Below are positions 47,790 to 60,999 of a stretch of 64,000 nt of DNA, one piece after another. Location of the stretch: contig CM041465.1 in NCBI GenBank assembly GCA_023213395.1, positions 134,361,741 through 134,425,740 on the forward strand, in the 5' to 3' direction. The DNA is from Cycas panzhihuaensis. Its lineage: Eukaryota; Cycadophyta. Position 1 is the first letter of the stretch. Each line of letters begins with the position of its first letter. Under the pieces are notes generated by a model. The model worked only from the letters and a program-made list of their open reading frames with translations, did no database searches and had not been told where the DNA came from. The translations under genes were made by a program, and so were the position numbers.

Positions 47790-48807
47790 TTAACTATTTC
47801 GTAAACTTTGACTTCAACTTCTTTGTATTTTGCTTTAAGCTCATCATTTTGAATGACTTAAGATTTGTCATTCTCTTATTGAAATTTAGATAAAGAATAT
47901 CTCCTGGATCATACTCAATCATAATTTATTTATTTTCATTAACTTGCAAATCTTTCTTATTATTTAAATAATTAAAATCATCTTTCAAAACTTGTATATT
48001 CAAATTTAAATCAATATTCAAAATAGAAATTTTACTTAAATTTGAATCATTAATAACATTAATAGATATAAGTAAATTTGATTCATCTTTAACTTCAAAT
48101 ACAATCTCCTTTGAAGTAATGGGAACATCTATAGAAATAAGTAAAGAAGCTTTGGCATCTTAAATTGTTTAATCATAATCATAAGTAGATTCCTTACATC
48201 CAATAATAACAATAGGTTCATCACTCTCAACATACTCAATAGTAGTGGTCTCATGAATAGTCTCACCAGATTCAATAATGCATTTAGCAATAGTCTCTTC
48301 ATATTTAGTAGTAGATTCATTGATAATGTTTTCAAATGTATTCTCTTGATAAATTTTTTCTTCATATTTTGTATTTTCTTGAGAATCTTGATTACCTATA
48401 GTTTCCTAAATTTTTTCTTGAGAATCTTGTGCTTAAAATTTTAGTTTTAAAAAACTCTTGAAACTCCACCTTAAACTTGGATCAAATATAGATTTTAAAG
48501 TATCCTATGTTTTCTTAGTAGTAATAACAAAATACACATGGAAAAATATATCCTCACTCAAGGTAGGATAGATCCAATCTAGTGCCTCATAATTTTTTAT
48601 TTTAAGTTCTTTATTTCTTTCTTCTTAATTAGGTGTTAAATGTGTAGTAGGTTAAATAGGTATTAAAACTTTATATCTTTGAGAAATAAAATTTCACAAG
48701 TCATTTGAAATCAAATAAGGTTTTATACCTCTTGACCACTATCAAAAGAAAATTATATTAAACATCACTAAATTCAGATAACTTGGAATATCTAAAGAAG
48801 ATGTCAT
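47790..48807 (-). pseudogene. Gag-like gene of the small LTR element
   Basis: ATG at 48807 (minus) starts MTSSLDIPSYLNLVMFN. The frame continues with stops through LKIKNYEALDWIYPTLSED and FVITTKKT.DTLKSIF, which resembles the copia gag N-terminal domain. A Glu/Thr/Ser-rich tail (TKYEETIAK, ESGETIHETTTIEYVES) and a Lys/Asn-rich stretch that could form a coiled coil follow. No zinc knuckle is seen. Without its own Pol the element would need proteins from another copia element. Confidence 0.55.
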
Positions 48808-50441
48808 CTTGTAAATGAAAATAAACCATAACATGTACACAATAATCACATCATACTCATGATATTAACCTATATCTTCTATCCCTAAGACCTTCGTCTT
48901 ACTAATTAAATGAATAACCAAGAGTGTAAAAAATTCATCTCAAATGCACACAAGATGAGATATACAATAATACATATCTGTTAATAAAATGATAGCAATC
49001 ATGTCCTTGCTTTTAAGACCTCTTTCTAACTCTTAATATTTTATAGGACTTAATATGTAAATTCCAACAATTCTTTAAAATAAATGCTTTATAATAGCCT
49101 TCTATAGTTCAAAACCTAGTTTCTCTAGGGTTAAGAAATAGGTAAAAAGGAGATGTAGAAGATGCTAAAAAAAATTTATCAAGTTACCATGTAGGAATCT
49201 AATACAAAGACTCAACTTTGGACTAAATTTTTTCTAAGAAAACATCATCAAAATATATCAAATCATATGCCAAAATGATCGTCTTTGAGTCAAGATCCCC
49301 AAGTTTAAATGGTCAGAAAAACGAACTCCTAAAACTCAAGATATTAAAGGAAATGTCGTAATTACCTACTTATGAAGAAAAATTTTGAATTAATAAATTA
49401 TTTAGCCTCTTTCATTGGCTAGTAGTTGGTCATGTTATAGTTCTATGTGATCAAGAGCTTATCCATTGGGGGGCTAGCAAATCTTAAAATAATATCTAAT
49501 AGAACTTAATTAACTAAAACATTTGTAAAAAAATTCATGCTATACTAAACAAATTTAAATATGCTCAAAATTTAATCACGAACCTATGACAATAAATTTT
49601 GTAAAGAATCATTTAAATTTGATGAAATCATTGGTGAAAGTCTCTCAATTTATGCTTGAGTAAGCAATGATGAAGTTGGACCAGTGGAAATGTTCTTCAA
49701 TGGTGGTTTCTCTGTGTGGAAGATGTAAGATCATAAATAATAATATGGTCATGTTATTTTTTTCATAGGACTCAAAGAAGATCACATAATGATTAGAGCA
49801 AGGCTATGTTCACATATGTAGATCTAAGTTGCATAGATGCAAAAGTCATGGAAGGATTTAAGATAGATAATGGTGCCATAAGGCTTGATAGAAAGCCATT
49901 AACATAGGATACTTTTCCTCTTCACACAGTTGTGGACTTAGGGTTTACCAAGAGATCAAAAGGAGTAGCCAAGCATACCACACAAATATTCCATGATGGA
50001 TAAGTAAATGGAATTTCATTAAATATTCTACAATAGTAAAGGTTATACTTACATCTCCATAGGTACACATGCCAAGTATGTACAATCATAAACAAACATG
50101 AGCATAGTCCCCAATGCCATAGGTATGCACCACCATAATAACACGCATGTTAAATAAGGCAATTATAGCCAATAGACAAAACAAACCATCAATAAGCTTA
50201 ATGAAGTATACATAAAATATATAGTCATATGAAAGATGCACTCATGAAATAAACTTGATGGTATGAGAATGGATCTTGAAAGTGTAAAATGAAACTTATC
50301 AAATAGGCTGAAATAACTTAAACAATTTTGAATAGGCTTTATCATTTCAACAAACAAATTCCCAAACAATGTCTCAAATAGGTAAATGATTTAGAAAACT
50401 TATAATAAATATTTACTATCAAATCATTTACCTTTATCTTA

Positions 50442-50755
50442 GCTTTAATACCATGTTAGAAATGTAAGTTCAATTAGATGCCATGTAGAAAAATGAAATT
50501 AACATAAAATAATAATACACAAATGTAGAGAAATAAACACTAGGAGAATAATGGCACCTTTAAGGTACCTTAACTTAGATTAAGACCATAAGAATATTGT
50601 TCCATCAATATATCAATATGATATATTTATAATATGAAACTTGGCTATCCATGGGACCCATCACAAAATACCTATATCATAGTAAAATTAATTGCATAAA
50701 TATGTATTACAACTTTACCTCATAAAGTGGTCACTAGTTATGCTAAAGTATAACA
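50442..50755 (-). repeat. Gag-only element 5' LTR and primer binding site
   Basis: The LTR is 50454-50755 (302 bp). The primer binding site TGGTATTAAAGC is on the minus strand at 50442-50453, two bases from the initiator-Met tRNA complement. Confidence 0.75.
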
Positions 50756-51519
50756 AATTATATATTTTTTTATAAGAAAATATTCTTTATTTACAACACA
50801 TATATATGATACTTCTATTATTTTTCCAAAAATAAATTAAATAGTACACAACAGTGGCTCTTATTTATCTCAATATTGATGATGAGTGTCCACTTGATAA
50901 TAATCTTTATTGAAGCACTTAAGCAACTTCTTTCCTTCCTTCTACTTGTAAGATAACATAGCAAGTAAAACTATTAAGCAACCATTGATCATTAAAGAAA
51001 ATTAATGCAAACATATATGAATATCAAGCAAGAGTGCCTCGATATAGAAATAAGATATTTATTTATATATGCACTTCATATATATTTATTTGTATGATTA
51101 ACCACTAGATTTTTTAAAGTAATAAATCAAAATAAGCAAGATGGAAAGGAAATGAAATATGTAAATAAAATAAATAAACTAAAATCAATTATGAAAGAGA
51201 AATCAAACCAAATAGATTAACATTGGTTCTATATTAAAAATAATCCAAAAGGTGCCTTACTAGAATATCAACAAATAAGGAATGGCGACAGTGTGAGGTT
51301 ATGATCAACTAAAAAAATCTATTAAGATATCATATCAAAAGTGAAGGTAATGAGAGTATTTATAATGAAAATAAAAAGGACAAAGAGAGAAAAAATCTAA
51401 AAACATATTATAAAGTACATTTTTTAAGCTAATAAATATTGATTACACTATTTTTTGGGTGATATTATAAAGTTAGCTTTGAGTGTCACGAGACTAGACT
51501 AATAGAAGAAGGCAGAATC

Positions 51520-51587
<68 letters not shown>

Positions 51588-52204
51588 CTTTCTCATATGA
51601 TATTCATTTTTAACTCATGACCACTCGCTTTATATCTACTCAAGGAGATCTACATAATGGTATAAGTAAAATATTCTTTCAATATTAAGGGAAAAATTAT
51701 AAAAGAAGATAAAAGTATATAAAAAAATAATAGAAAACACTTATGTTAACTAAATTAAATTGCTCAAAAGAGAATAGACTCATGTTTAACTCACAACATA
51801 ACTAACTTAAAGAGAAATTTTACATGTGTTTAACCTAAATAATTTAACTCAAAGAAGTATGAGATCATGTTAATGAAAGATGAACACTTAAAGGGGCCAA
51901 TAAAGAGTGTGAAATAATAATAAGGAATCATACATGTGAAATAATGGCAAAGTATATGCAATAATGGTAATTAAGAGAAATTATAATAGAGAAACTATAT
52001 CATAATGAATGTTATAGTCAAAGGGATAACCTATAAAGTTGTTTCTTTATAATAAAATGAGTGTTATGGAGAATAAATCCCATATTATCATTAGCAAGAG
52101 GGATGTAATACATAGAAGCAAACTAGGTAGATGCTTAATTATGATAGCATAAGATAAAATGATAAGTAAATACAAGTAATCAAATGCAAGATTATAAGTG
52201 ACAA
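50756..52204. other. AT-rich sequence with a short (TA)n array
   Basis: No gene is recognised. A TA array of about 63 bp lies at 51524-51586. Going down from 52205, the homology to the Tat-A protease-RT boundary stops at about this point, so an old insertion or deletion breakpoint lies near 52205. Confidence 0.45.
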
Positions 52205-55200
52205 TACTTGAATCAATACTCTTTATATTAGCATAATCCCAAGTGAAAACATCCTAGGACTCTTGAAAGAGATTTGTGCATTAAATTACCTTACCAGGGG
52301 TACATTCTACCCACACTTTGATGACCTTTCTCTTAGTAATAAGTATGCTAATGGTTTCACCCATGAGCAAGATATTTCCTTCTTTGAAATGAAGGGGTAT
52401 TTACTTAATTGGTGGGTCTTGATTAGATCCTTTTAGATTGGGGTTCACAAGAGGAGAGTTGAGGGTAAGGAACTTTTATAATCCTAACTTATGGGGATTT
52501 GAGGGGAAGTTAGGAGTGCTTCCAACTAGATGATCAAGTAGGGCTTTATTATTCTCAATATAATCCACACCTTGAATGATTTTAACTTTGGCTAGAATTA
52601 GAGAGGGAGGATTGAGGCTATTCTCTAGTAAACAATCAAAAAACCTAAAGGTGTCTTATAAATAATTTTAGTATCATCAATGCTTGAAACCCATAAAATG
52701 GTGGTCAACGAGAAGTGACGTCTATTATAGAGGAGGCTCAAAATCCATATGAGTCAAAGATAGGGGTGAGTCACATTGTAATAACTTATCATATAAAAAG
52801 GAGGACTCTAAATCTAAATCAAATATTAAAGGAGATAAGGAAGAGGAGATCTTCATAATAATAGGATCAATGAACCCCATGCATGATTGTGCACATATGA
52901 TGTTTATATTTATGGTTTATTGTCATCTAATTTAGGGTCAATAAGAGCACCCACATAACTATAGTACCCAATCCTAATATGTGTGAAATAGGTCATGCTT
53001 AACTCATGCAAGGTTGAGTCCTAGTTAAACCTTAGCCTTTCATCTTGGAGCCAAAGTATAAGGTCTTCTTCCTTTCCAAAAATTAGCTTGCATAGCCAGT
53101 TGGGGTCTTAACATCCCTAATCATAGTTTTATTATAAAAACTTATCTATCATAGATAAATTTAAGCTGACCCCAAAGAGACAAGTAAGTAACCTCTATTT
53201 GATTTAACCACAGTATCCCCAAAAGCAAATTATAATTGCTATCTACATCAAGGATAATGATCTTTATAAGAAGGGTCTTATATTCTAATGTAAGTGGGAT
53301 GGTAATGATCCCTCTAGGGGATTTAAAGGTACCATCATACCTTTAGCACTTTTAAGGGATATGTTCAAGGGTTCCAATGCTTAATTTTTAGATCATTTTA
53401 ACTAGCATGGCATTAATAAAAGACCTTGTGTCTATGATTATTTTCTTAAAGATGAAATCCTAAGTATCTACCATGATAATGAAATGAGAGAGTAATTCTC
53501 GAGCTCTCTTCCAAGGGGGAAAGTTCCTTTAGGTCAAACACCATAAGGGATTTTCCTAAGGGCTTTATGTAGATCGAATTAATCTCCTATGGTTTGAGAC
53601 TATCAAAGAGCAATTACCTTTAGTCATGATAACTCCTTATAATATCCCTCATAGATATTCCCACCAAGACTGAGTGAAGCTTATCAATAATAATGAAGGG
53701 TTTCCCCTTATCTATAGGTTAGGGAAGAGATTCCCTCATATCATAGTATTATAGCTAAATAGATATGGTTTTTAACAACTTGACAACTACTACTAGTAGA
53801 GGATTCAAGGGTGAATCACCATTGATCTCTTTAGTAATAAGAACTTAGATTATAGCAAAGATATGAGAAGCCTCAAGCATATGAATGACTCATTTTTCCT
53901 TTACATTACATTTTTAGGTGGCCTCTTTTGCTTCTTCATCCTTTTGTACTTGGATTTACTAGATAATAGATTTGGATTATGTTTAGGGTCATTATATTAT
54001 TTAGGAGCATTTAGTTTAGATTAGGGGGTCTTTCCCTTTCTCTTTTGGTCTTGAGACTATTTATTATGATGCTCAATAAAGGGTATCAATTACTCTAGAT
54101 TAGGTTTTAAAATAATCTAACTCTAAGGCCTACATGGAGGAGCAAGCTTTGAGTATTTGGACTAGTAGTAAGCACCATCATGACCACCACCTTGGTGAAT
54201 AGAACATCATTTCTATTAAGGAGGTATAACATTCTCTTTATTGTCCCTTTGAAGTGAAGGGTGTTATATTATTTGTTGAATTGGGCTAGAGTCCCTTAGA
54301 CCTTAGGATGATTAATTTTACTTATAGTTAGGCCCTACTAAGGCTTAATATCTCTTATTATGCGCTCAAAAGAATTACTAATAAAACTAAAGGAGTCCAT
54401 AGTTCTATCTAGTGTTTTAGTTTGAATCTTGGGGTCTCTTGGTGGGTTACACATCTTATACCTCTAGGTAAGCTTAGTTAATTTCTTGATACCTGCCTAT
54501 ATCTCAATAGATTCCAAGGTAAAGCATTTTGTGATTACACTATCACAAGTGATAATACTCATTTAGTGCACTTATATATGGACTTTTGGATGAGTAGCAC
54601 TAATTAAGACATCCCTTTTTATCTCCTTAAGAATTGTGACCTTAAAGGAGTGGAGAAGATCATAGAACTACTTGATGAAATCATTCTTATGCTTATTAGG
54701 GTATTACTTTAAGGAGAGGAGAGCTTTTACTTCACTCTTAAAAGGCCATGATACATCAAAATAACTAACAAAAGTGTTAACTAATTATTAGAAAGTATGG
54801 ATAGAATATGGTAGTTTCATCATTATGTGGTCATAATGCCAAAAATTGATACATGCCAAACCAAAAGCCTTGACATGATATATAGGGTCTTAGGTATAGG
54901 TTCCTTTAAATTTTAAAATCTTAGGGGGAGGGTGGATGATGAAATATTAGTCTTAAGTGCATCTTATGATAAAGGACCATTTTGGTAGTTTACAAATGAG
55001 TGCCCCCTAGGTTGGGAAAGGGGGTTTATAGCCCCATCTTAAGGTTAATATAATGTATATATTTGGACATTAGCATAAGGGGATGCCCCTTACTAATATA
55101 CCCTCAACTAGATTAGGTATTACTACATGAGATATAAGATCTCCATACCCAAGCATTCTATAAGGATAAGTCTAAATGAGAGTTGGTTAAGCACATTGAA

Positions 55201-56480
55201 TAATAAAGGGGGAAGAGGAGTTACCATAAATTGATAGTTGTTTAGGAAGGATATTAGATTCCTCCTTAGGTAGGAACCCCTTATAAGATCACTAAGTTTG
55301 GAGGAGTAAGGTAGGATTACAACTATTATGATTAATTAGTCCAAACAGGTTAGGTTGGCTAGGTTAGTTAGATAGGTGCATCTGACATACTAATAAAAGG
55401 TCAAATTTTAATAGTTGGGTATATGGATGGACCCGATTGAGCCCTTATAATTGCCCTAACATTTGGAGGGATACTATAGGGTAAGGGATATAGAAGTGGG
55501 TTGTACCCACATATGGCTTTAGATGAAAGGGAGATCCCTTATAAGTGTTATAGGTCGTCATTAAAGAACATGTGTGGTTGGGTTGTGGTAGGTCCCCAAG
55601 TGTAGGGCATATAACTAAGTGGTAAATAAGAGGTTTAAGTAGGCTAAGTAATAACATATATGGGTGGTACTATAGCCCTTAAAATACCCCATGGTATGAT
55701 AAATTCAAAAGGTTAAATGGATGGTTAGGTAAGAGTGGGATTCATCTAAGTCCTAGGAAATTAAATGGGAGAGAATAGAAGCCCTATACTTGAATGAAAT
55801 AGAGTAACAAATCAAAGAGGAGGCATTAGTTCCATAATGCTATAACCCATGTAGAAGTAGATGACATAGGAAAAGGCATATATGCCATCATATAATGAAT
55901 ATCCCCTACTTGGGACTAAGATGTGGATGAGAAAGGGAAGCCATTATTTTTAAAATATTAGGTTGCCTAGATAGTAGTTAGAACTGGGACTGTTAAGGTT
56001 CCCTGGAAATATGCTTTTGATGTGGTAAGTTTCTTAAGAGACTTCTCTAAGTTGAGGTTGTTTGTAGTGGTGGAGATGGGTCTATTATAATTGGAGTGGC
56101 AGCCATGGTCCCTTAGGATTAATCAAAAAGATGAGGTTGAACAGAAGACATAAAAGTAAGTGGGACATTAAAAAAGAAAAAAGATATTATTAGGTAGAGT
56201 AGCCCTAATAACATAAGAAGTTGGTTCAATTAAGTTCTAATAACTTAGGTTGAACTCATGGGAAATGTCTAGCTTATTTATCTTTTCTAATAAAGGCATT
56301 TGAGGATCAAAAGGATTATTAAAAATTAGGTCAATCTCCTACTTAATTGAGAAGGGGCTCTTAAACTTATGAGAAGGTTTTAGCTACATGGTATTAAGCT
56401 CAATGGGCTAAAAACTAGGTGAAATGGACTAGAAAAGATCTAAGGGAGATAGATTTCACAACCTTTAAGAAAAATAGGAC
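52205..56480 (-). pseudogene. Tat-D: decayed Tat gag-protease region
   Basis: Aligns by eye with Tat-A 3225-6200 on the same strand. 52215-52270 matches 3230-3280 (AGCATAATCCCA..TGAAAAC.TCCTA), 52310-52400 matches 3340-3430, 53150-53400 matches the protease region, and 54480-54780 matches the gag core near 5535-5830 (ATCACA.AGT.. and following). 54820-54930 matches 5900-6020. No open frame survives. CG is almost absent and TAG/CTA abundant. It may be the upstream half of the same old element as Tat-C, split by the younger insertions, but no sequence joins them. Confidence 0.68.
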
Positions 56481-57133
56481 ATGCATAAGGTGACAACCCA
56501 TAGGTCAAAATAAAAGAAGGAATTAAAGGGTCTAAACTAAGGTGTTAACTCACTATGTTAACTCGATACAGATGGCCAAGTCATACCCATCCGTAAATCA
56601 TCTTGTTAAGAGGGTTTCCCCAAGGTAAAAGTCTTGTGTTAGAATGAGAAAATAAGTTCATTAAAAAAGAATCAACTTATACTAAAAAGTTCCTAGTATT
56701 ATCCCCACAAATGTAGATTGGTAAGAGGGTGAAGCAACTCACACGAATCGATTCAAGACTAAAGGTAGAAGGTCTTCCTCAAAGAAGGAAGTATAATAAC
56801 CTCCTTTTGGGACACTCATGCATCTACATGGATGTGTATATAGAGTCATAGGATGAATTATAAGAATATAGGGTTATGTGTAGGAAAAAAGGGAAGAAAG
56901 AGGATAATGCAAATAAACAAACTATGTAACTAAGATAAGCTAAGTTAAAATGAACAATAAGTAACAAAATAAATAAACAAGTATGCAAGTAATCAAAGCA
57001 ACACAAACCACAAGAGCCTAACCATACAAGTTCCCTTAAAAAGGATAAACAACACCTAAGAAAAGGTCCAATAGTCTAAGAGATCTCTTAGGGAATAAAT
57101 GCCCTAAAGGCTAATGGAATCCCATAAACCTAA
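56481..57133. other. AT-rich sequence upstream of Tat-D gag, nothing firm
   Basis: This could contain the leader or LTR of Tat-D: ATCCCCACAAATG at about 56700 faintly resembles the primer-site region of Tat-A, but I cannot support a boundary. The minus-strand frame at 56824-57006 is hydrophobic and probably chance. Confidence 0.3.
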
Positions 57134-57493
57134 TGTTGGATGTAATATCCAATTACACTCTAACCCCTTGCATGCTCTCTCATATATTCAATCAATATTA
57201 TATCTATAGTTACCTCAAGATGTGTGCCACTTTGATAAGTATAATAGCACATAATGGTTGACCTTTGAGGCTTCTCATGTGTGGCAAGATATTATATAAG
57301 TATGTACATGAGCTGTCTCATAATTCAAAGCTTGGCTAATCTTCTAGCATATGTTTTGCATATTATGTATCTATACTTCTTTTTATTGTGCTTCATTCTT
57401 CCATATTTCATGCACTTCATTCATTCATTGTTTGTCTAATATTAAGTCTACTATATATGCTTCCATCTTAATCCATCTTTATGGTATCATAGC
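57134..57493 (+). repeat. Possible copia LTR followed by primer binding site
   Basis: TGTTGGATGT at 57134 to TTAATCCA at 57475 is followed by TGGTATCATAGC at 57482-57493, one base from the initiator-Met tRNA complement. A TATTATATAAG lies inside at about 57290. No second LTR or coding region was found, so this would be the left end of a truncated element. Confidence 0.42.
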
Positions 57494-59299
57494 TATACCA
57501 TAAATTCAACATTGTGGTATCAAACCCTAAGGTTCAATGCCTTAGGAGGATAAATTTTAAACCTACTATTTATCTATGTTTTAGAGCCCATTGTTTATAC
57601 TATTTATAACATCTTAAATGCTTTTAGGAACCATCTTAGTGCCTACTTTTTTACTTGTCATCATATCATCTTTTTTTTTTTTTAATTAGGGCTATGTTCT
57701 AGTATTTTGAAGCTATTGAAAGGCTATTTTAAAGCCTATTTGAAGCTTCATGACTTCTTAAAGCTATAAAAAGAGTTGTTTCATTAATGTTTTTTTAGTT
57801 GTTTAAGAGGTTATTTTGAAGCTTTCATGAAGCTACAAATATGAAATGTTTTATGGCAGAAATGATAGATTGTGATACACTTTTGTGACTATTTTATGAT
57901 ACATGTAGGCCTAAAAAAATTTGCATGCACATGCTTTACATAAAGTCACTGGAGTGTAGTTTTTGAAGTCATTATTTAAAGGAACAATGAGGCAGAATTT
58001 GCCATAGATACATGCTTAATCATCTTACAAATATAACATTTCTATTATTAAGAGATGGTTTAAAAAAAAGATCAAAAAGATTTATTTAATGCCTCATCTT
58101 GGAGGCCATGCAAATGCCAAATAATATACATTTATTGTAGTTAATGCATGAAGGGTTTGATCTCAAATAGAAATGAGGATTATGCTGAAATGTATTATTT
58201 GTTTCCATCAAATTTTCCACTATTTATAGATGCATTTGAATATGTAAGATCCTACAAAAAAAATTAAAAATCAATGAAACTTTTATATTATTTTTTAGGA
58301 TGGAATTTTTATAAGGGTTTGTATACTCATATCTTTTATGTTCCATGCCTTTAAAAGGCCAAGAAATATGCCACAAAGAATAGAATTAGACAACCATGTA
58401 AAAGGTGAGCCAACCTCATAATAGTATAAAATGGAGGCTCCATGGAGAGAGAGGCAACTATATGAAGCAAGCTGAGGGACAATACATGCTAGAGAAAGTG
58501 GAGAGGGAGACGTGCATTCTTGCATGACTATATTGAAGAGAACATGCAATCATACACTAGAAAAGAGAGTAGCATGACCCTGATAAGAAACTACATGAGT
58601 TTTTTTTTAAGTAATAGAGATTGATAGAGAAGTTAAGATCATGTGTATAAAAAATTGTAAGCTCCATGAGAAGAAAATACATAACTATGATACTATAATC
58701 ATGTTATAATAAGGAAGAGATATATATAACCATGGTCATGACCACAAGCATTAAACAAAGAAAAGCAAAAATAATGAAGATCAATTGAAGGAGGTGGAAA
58801 AAATGCATAAGGCCCTCTATATAATAAGTAAGCATCACTATGTATGAAGGAGAAATGGGCACCATTAGCATTCCACAACAAAGCCAACTTCCACAGAAAA
58901 AGTATGAGGAGAAGAAGATAGTTAAATAAAGTAATGTCATTGCATAATTGAAGAACGAAGGACTCATAGGCATCATTGTCATTATAAATCCACCTTACAA
59001 AGTTGAAAAAAATCAATGAAACCTTAAAATTTCTAGACCATTTCATTAATGTGGATTGATTGTGTCTCAAGATTAAGAAAATCAAAGTTTGATTATGAAT
59101 TTAATTATACTTGATACTCATTTAAAATTTGTAAATACCAAATTATTTAGGGCAGGTTTTTATTTTTTTAATTTATAAAATCATAATTAACTATATTGGA
59201 TAATGTTTCAAATCTATGATTTTTGATATATCAACCAAAGAGAACTAATGCATGAAGAGAGGTTTGGATTCCTTAAGAGATTGTTCAAAAGGTTATTAG
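57494..59299. other. AT-rich sequence, nothing recognised
   Basis: Contains poly-T/poly-A runs and no conserved frame. Minus-strand frames at 58295-58549 and 58699-59085 are low-complexity and probably fortuitous. Confidence 0.4.
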
Positions 59300-60350
59300 G
59301 CTACTTCTCATATTTTCTTAGGGTTTGGATCTGAGTAGGACTAGAGAGCAAGGTTGCACTAACCATTGGCCCATCTAGTGTAGTATCATGGAAGTATCCT
59401 AGTAGTTAGATTTGGCAATTTTGGACATGGAATTTATGCTTTAGGAGTGCTCTTCAGATGTTTCTCCCATAAAGTAGGATGAATTTGGTTTATACCCCAA
59501 TAGGAGTTCTTGTATGAAACGTAAAGGGTACATTCTTAAGGCCATGCTTGATGTTAGCCATTTCATGGGAGAATTTGATTATTTAGTTGAATGTGGATTG
59601 GTGTTCTGATTTTATAATCTATGGACTTCTCCTAAAGGGATGGTTGCTTAGATCCAAATGAACTAGGCTCCCCTAATCTTTCAGGAACCTATTATGTTTT
59701 TCACAAGAAGGGGGTTCTTTATGGTCATCTTCAATGAGGCTAAAGATAAGGATGTGATTTTTGATAAGGGGTTATGGTTCATGGCTAGAAATAGGTTGTT
59801 CATAAAACTTTAGGAGAAAATTTTTGACACATGCTAAGAAATATCTAAAGTTATACCAATATAGGTGAAGCCTCCTTTTTTCCCTTTATAGTTTTTAAGT
59901 AAGAAAGCTTTTAAGGTTGTGTGATCCTCTTTATGGAAGTTCCTCAAAGCAGCAGATGCAAATGCAATAACAACATAGAAGGTGACTTCATTTACCTAGA
60001 GCTATGTTAAGATAGATGTCACAAAGGGTCTCTTAGAAAAAATGGAGTTAATGTTAAAAAATAGTTGTGGGTGTAAGAAGAAAATTATGAACAAATCCCT
60101 TTCAAATATGGAGCTTCTGATCAACACAGTCACTTTGCCCATGATTGTTCTCTACAAAGAAGCATGATTAGTCTAGACCCAAGTCTAAAGGAGGATGATG
60201 GGTTTGTCCATATGTAAGTTAGAAGGCACACTAGGTCTAGGCATAGGGGTCCATCTACTTTGAGTAAGGGCCAAGGAAATAGGTTCCAAGTCCTAAACAA
60301 CATAAATGATAAAGAGATTAAGGATATTAGTGATAAAAAAATAACCTAGT
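59300..60350 (+). pseudogene. Old LINE (L1-type) ORF1 remnant
   Basis: Broken plus-strand frames read like plant LINE ORF1: RRGFFMVIFNEAKDKDVIFDKGLWFMARN near 59710-59800 (two short pieces of a DUF4283-like domain), KIDVTKGLLEKMEL near 60010-60045, and a degraded CCHC knuckle near 60105-60150 (SDQHSHFAHDC). ORF1 binds the LINE RNA. ORF2 of this copy is absent; the next LINE follows in the same orientation. Confidence 0.6.
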
Positions 60351-60960
60351 GTGATTCTTGATCAAAGATTGCAGTAGGAACTGTGATAAAAGTGTATTTG
60401 CTAGGGTTCCTATGTGTGGCAACGACGGATGTATCTTTGAGATCTAGATTGAGGCTAGAGAAACGAGAGAGCTCTAGGTAGGGGAGGGTGGGTATCAACA
60501 CCCCCCAGACGAACCGATTAAAGATAATGGCAATCATTCACAAGTTTTGAGGCGGCAACAAGAACGTATAGACCTATAAAGTAAAGAGAGCTATGAATAC
60601 TTCGGAGGATCTAGACAAAGATGCTATCAAGAGGCTATATGTGAAGATAAATCTTGGGAGTTGGTGCCTAGAACTCAAGGTGAGATTCTATCCGAGCAGG
60701 AGCTTATACCCAATGGAGAATGGTTTGAAGATAAATCTAGAAGGTTGTGGAAGGGTAAAGATCTGTTCTTGGTCTTGGCAAAAGGTGCCTCACTGTTTGT
60801 AGTGGAAGTAAGATAGATACGGAGGCTAGTAAGGCATGGAGGGATAAGTTATTTCATTCCAGCACAGCAGCTGCTGCTTTAAGAGATGAGAACTAGTAAG
60901 TTATCAATTATTAGATTTTATTTTATTTTGCTTCCTTAATATGGAAAAAGATTAGGTATC
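60351..60960 (+). other. Junction between LINE fragments, with an unassigned reading frame
   Basis: An open frame at 60593-60802 (LYVKINLGSWCLELKVRF..., KVPHCL) looks like real protein wording and continues with a frame change to about 60895 (TEASKAWRDKLFHSS). I do not recognise it. It could be the N-terminal part of the downstream LINE ORF1 or a captured piece. Confidence 0.4.
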
Positions 60961-60999
60961 TTAAAACCAATTTTAGAATCTCTCTCAGGGGAAATCCTA

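Larger units (their letters stand above)
47197..50755 (-). mobile_element. Small gag-only LTR retrotransposon (TR-GAG-like), copia-type ends
   Basis: Diverged LTRs 47197-47503 and 50454-50755 flank a minus-strand internal region of about 2.95 kb. Next to the upper LTR is a primer binding site TGGTATTAAAGC (50442-50453, minus), and next to the lower LTR a polypurine-like ATAGGGGAG (47504-47512, minus). LTR termini are TGTTAGAA...TTCTAACA. Only a gag-like frame is found; protease, integrase, RT and RNase H are absent. The total length of 3.56 kb fits the described class of terminal-repeat retrotransposons with GAG domain. No convincing target duplication remains (AGTAT versus AATTA). Confidence 0.7.

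Noticed and set aside
58699-59085. 128-residue hydrophobic minus-strand frame, membrane-protein-like
   Set aside because: It lies in AT-rich decayed sequence, has a second overlapping frame of similar kind, shows no recognised domain and has low complexity typical of chance frames.
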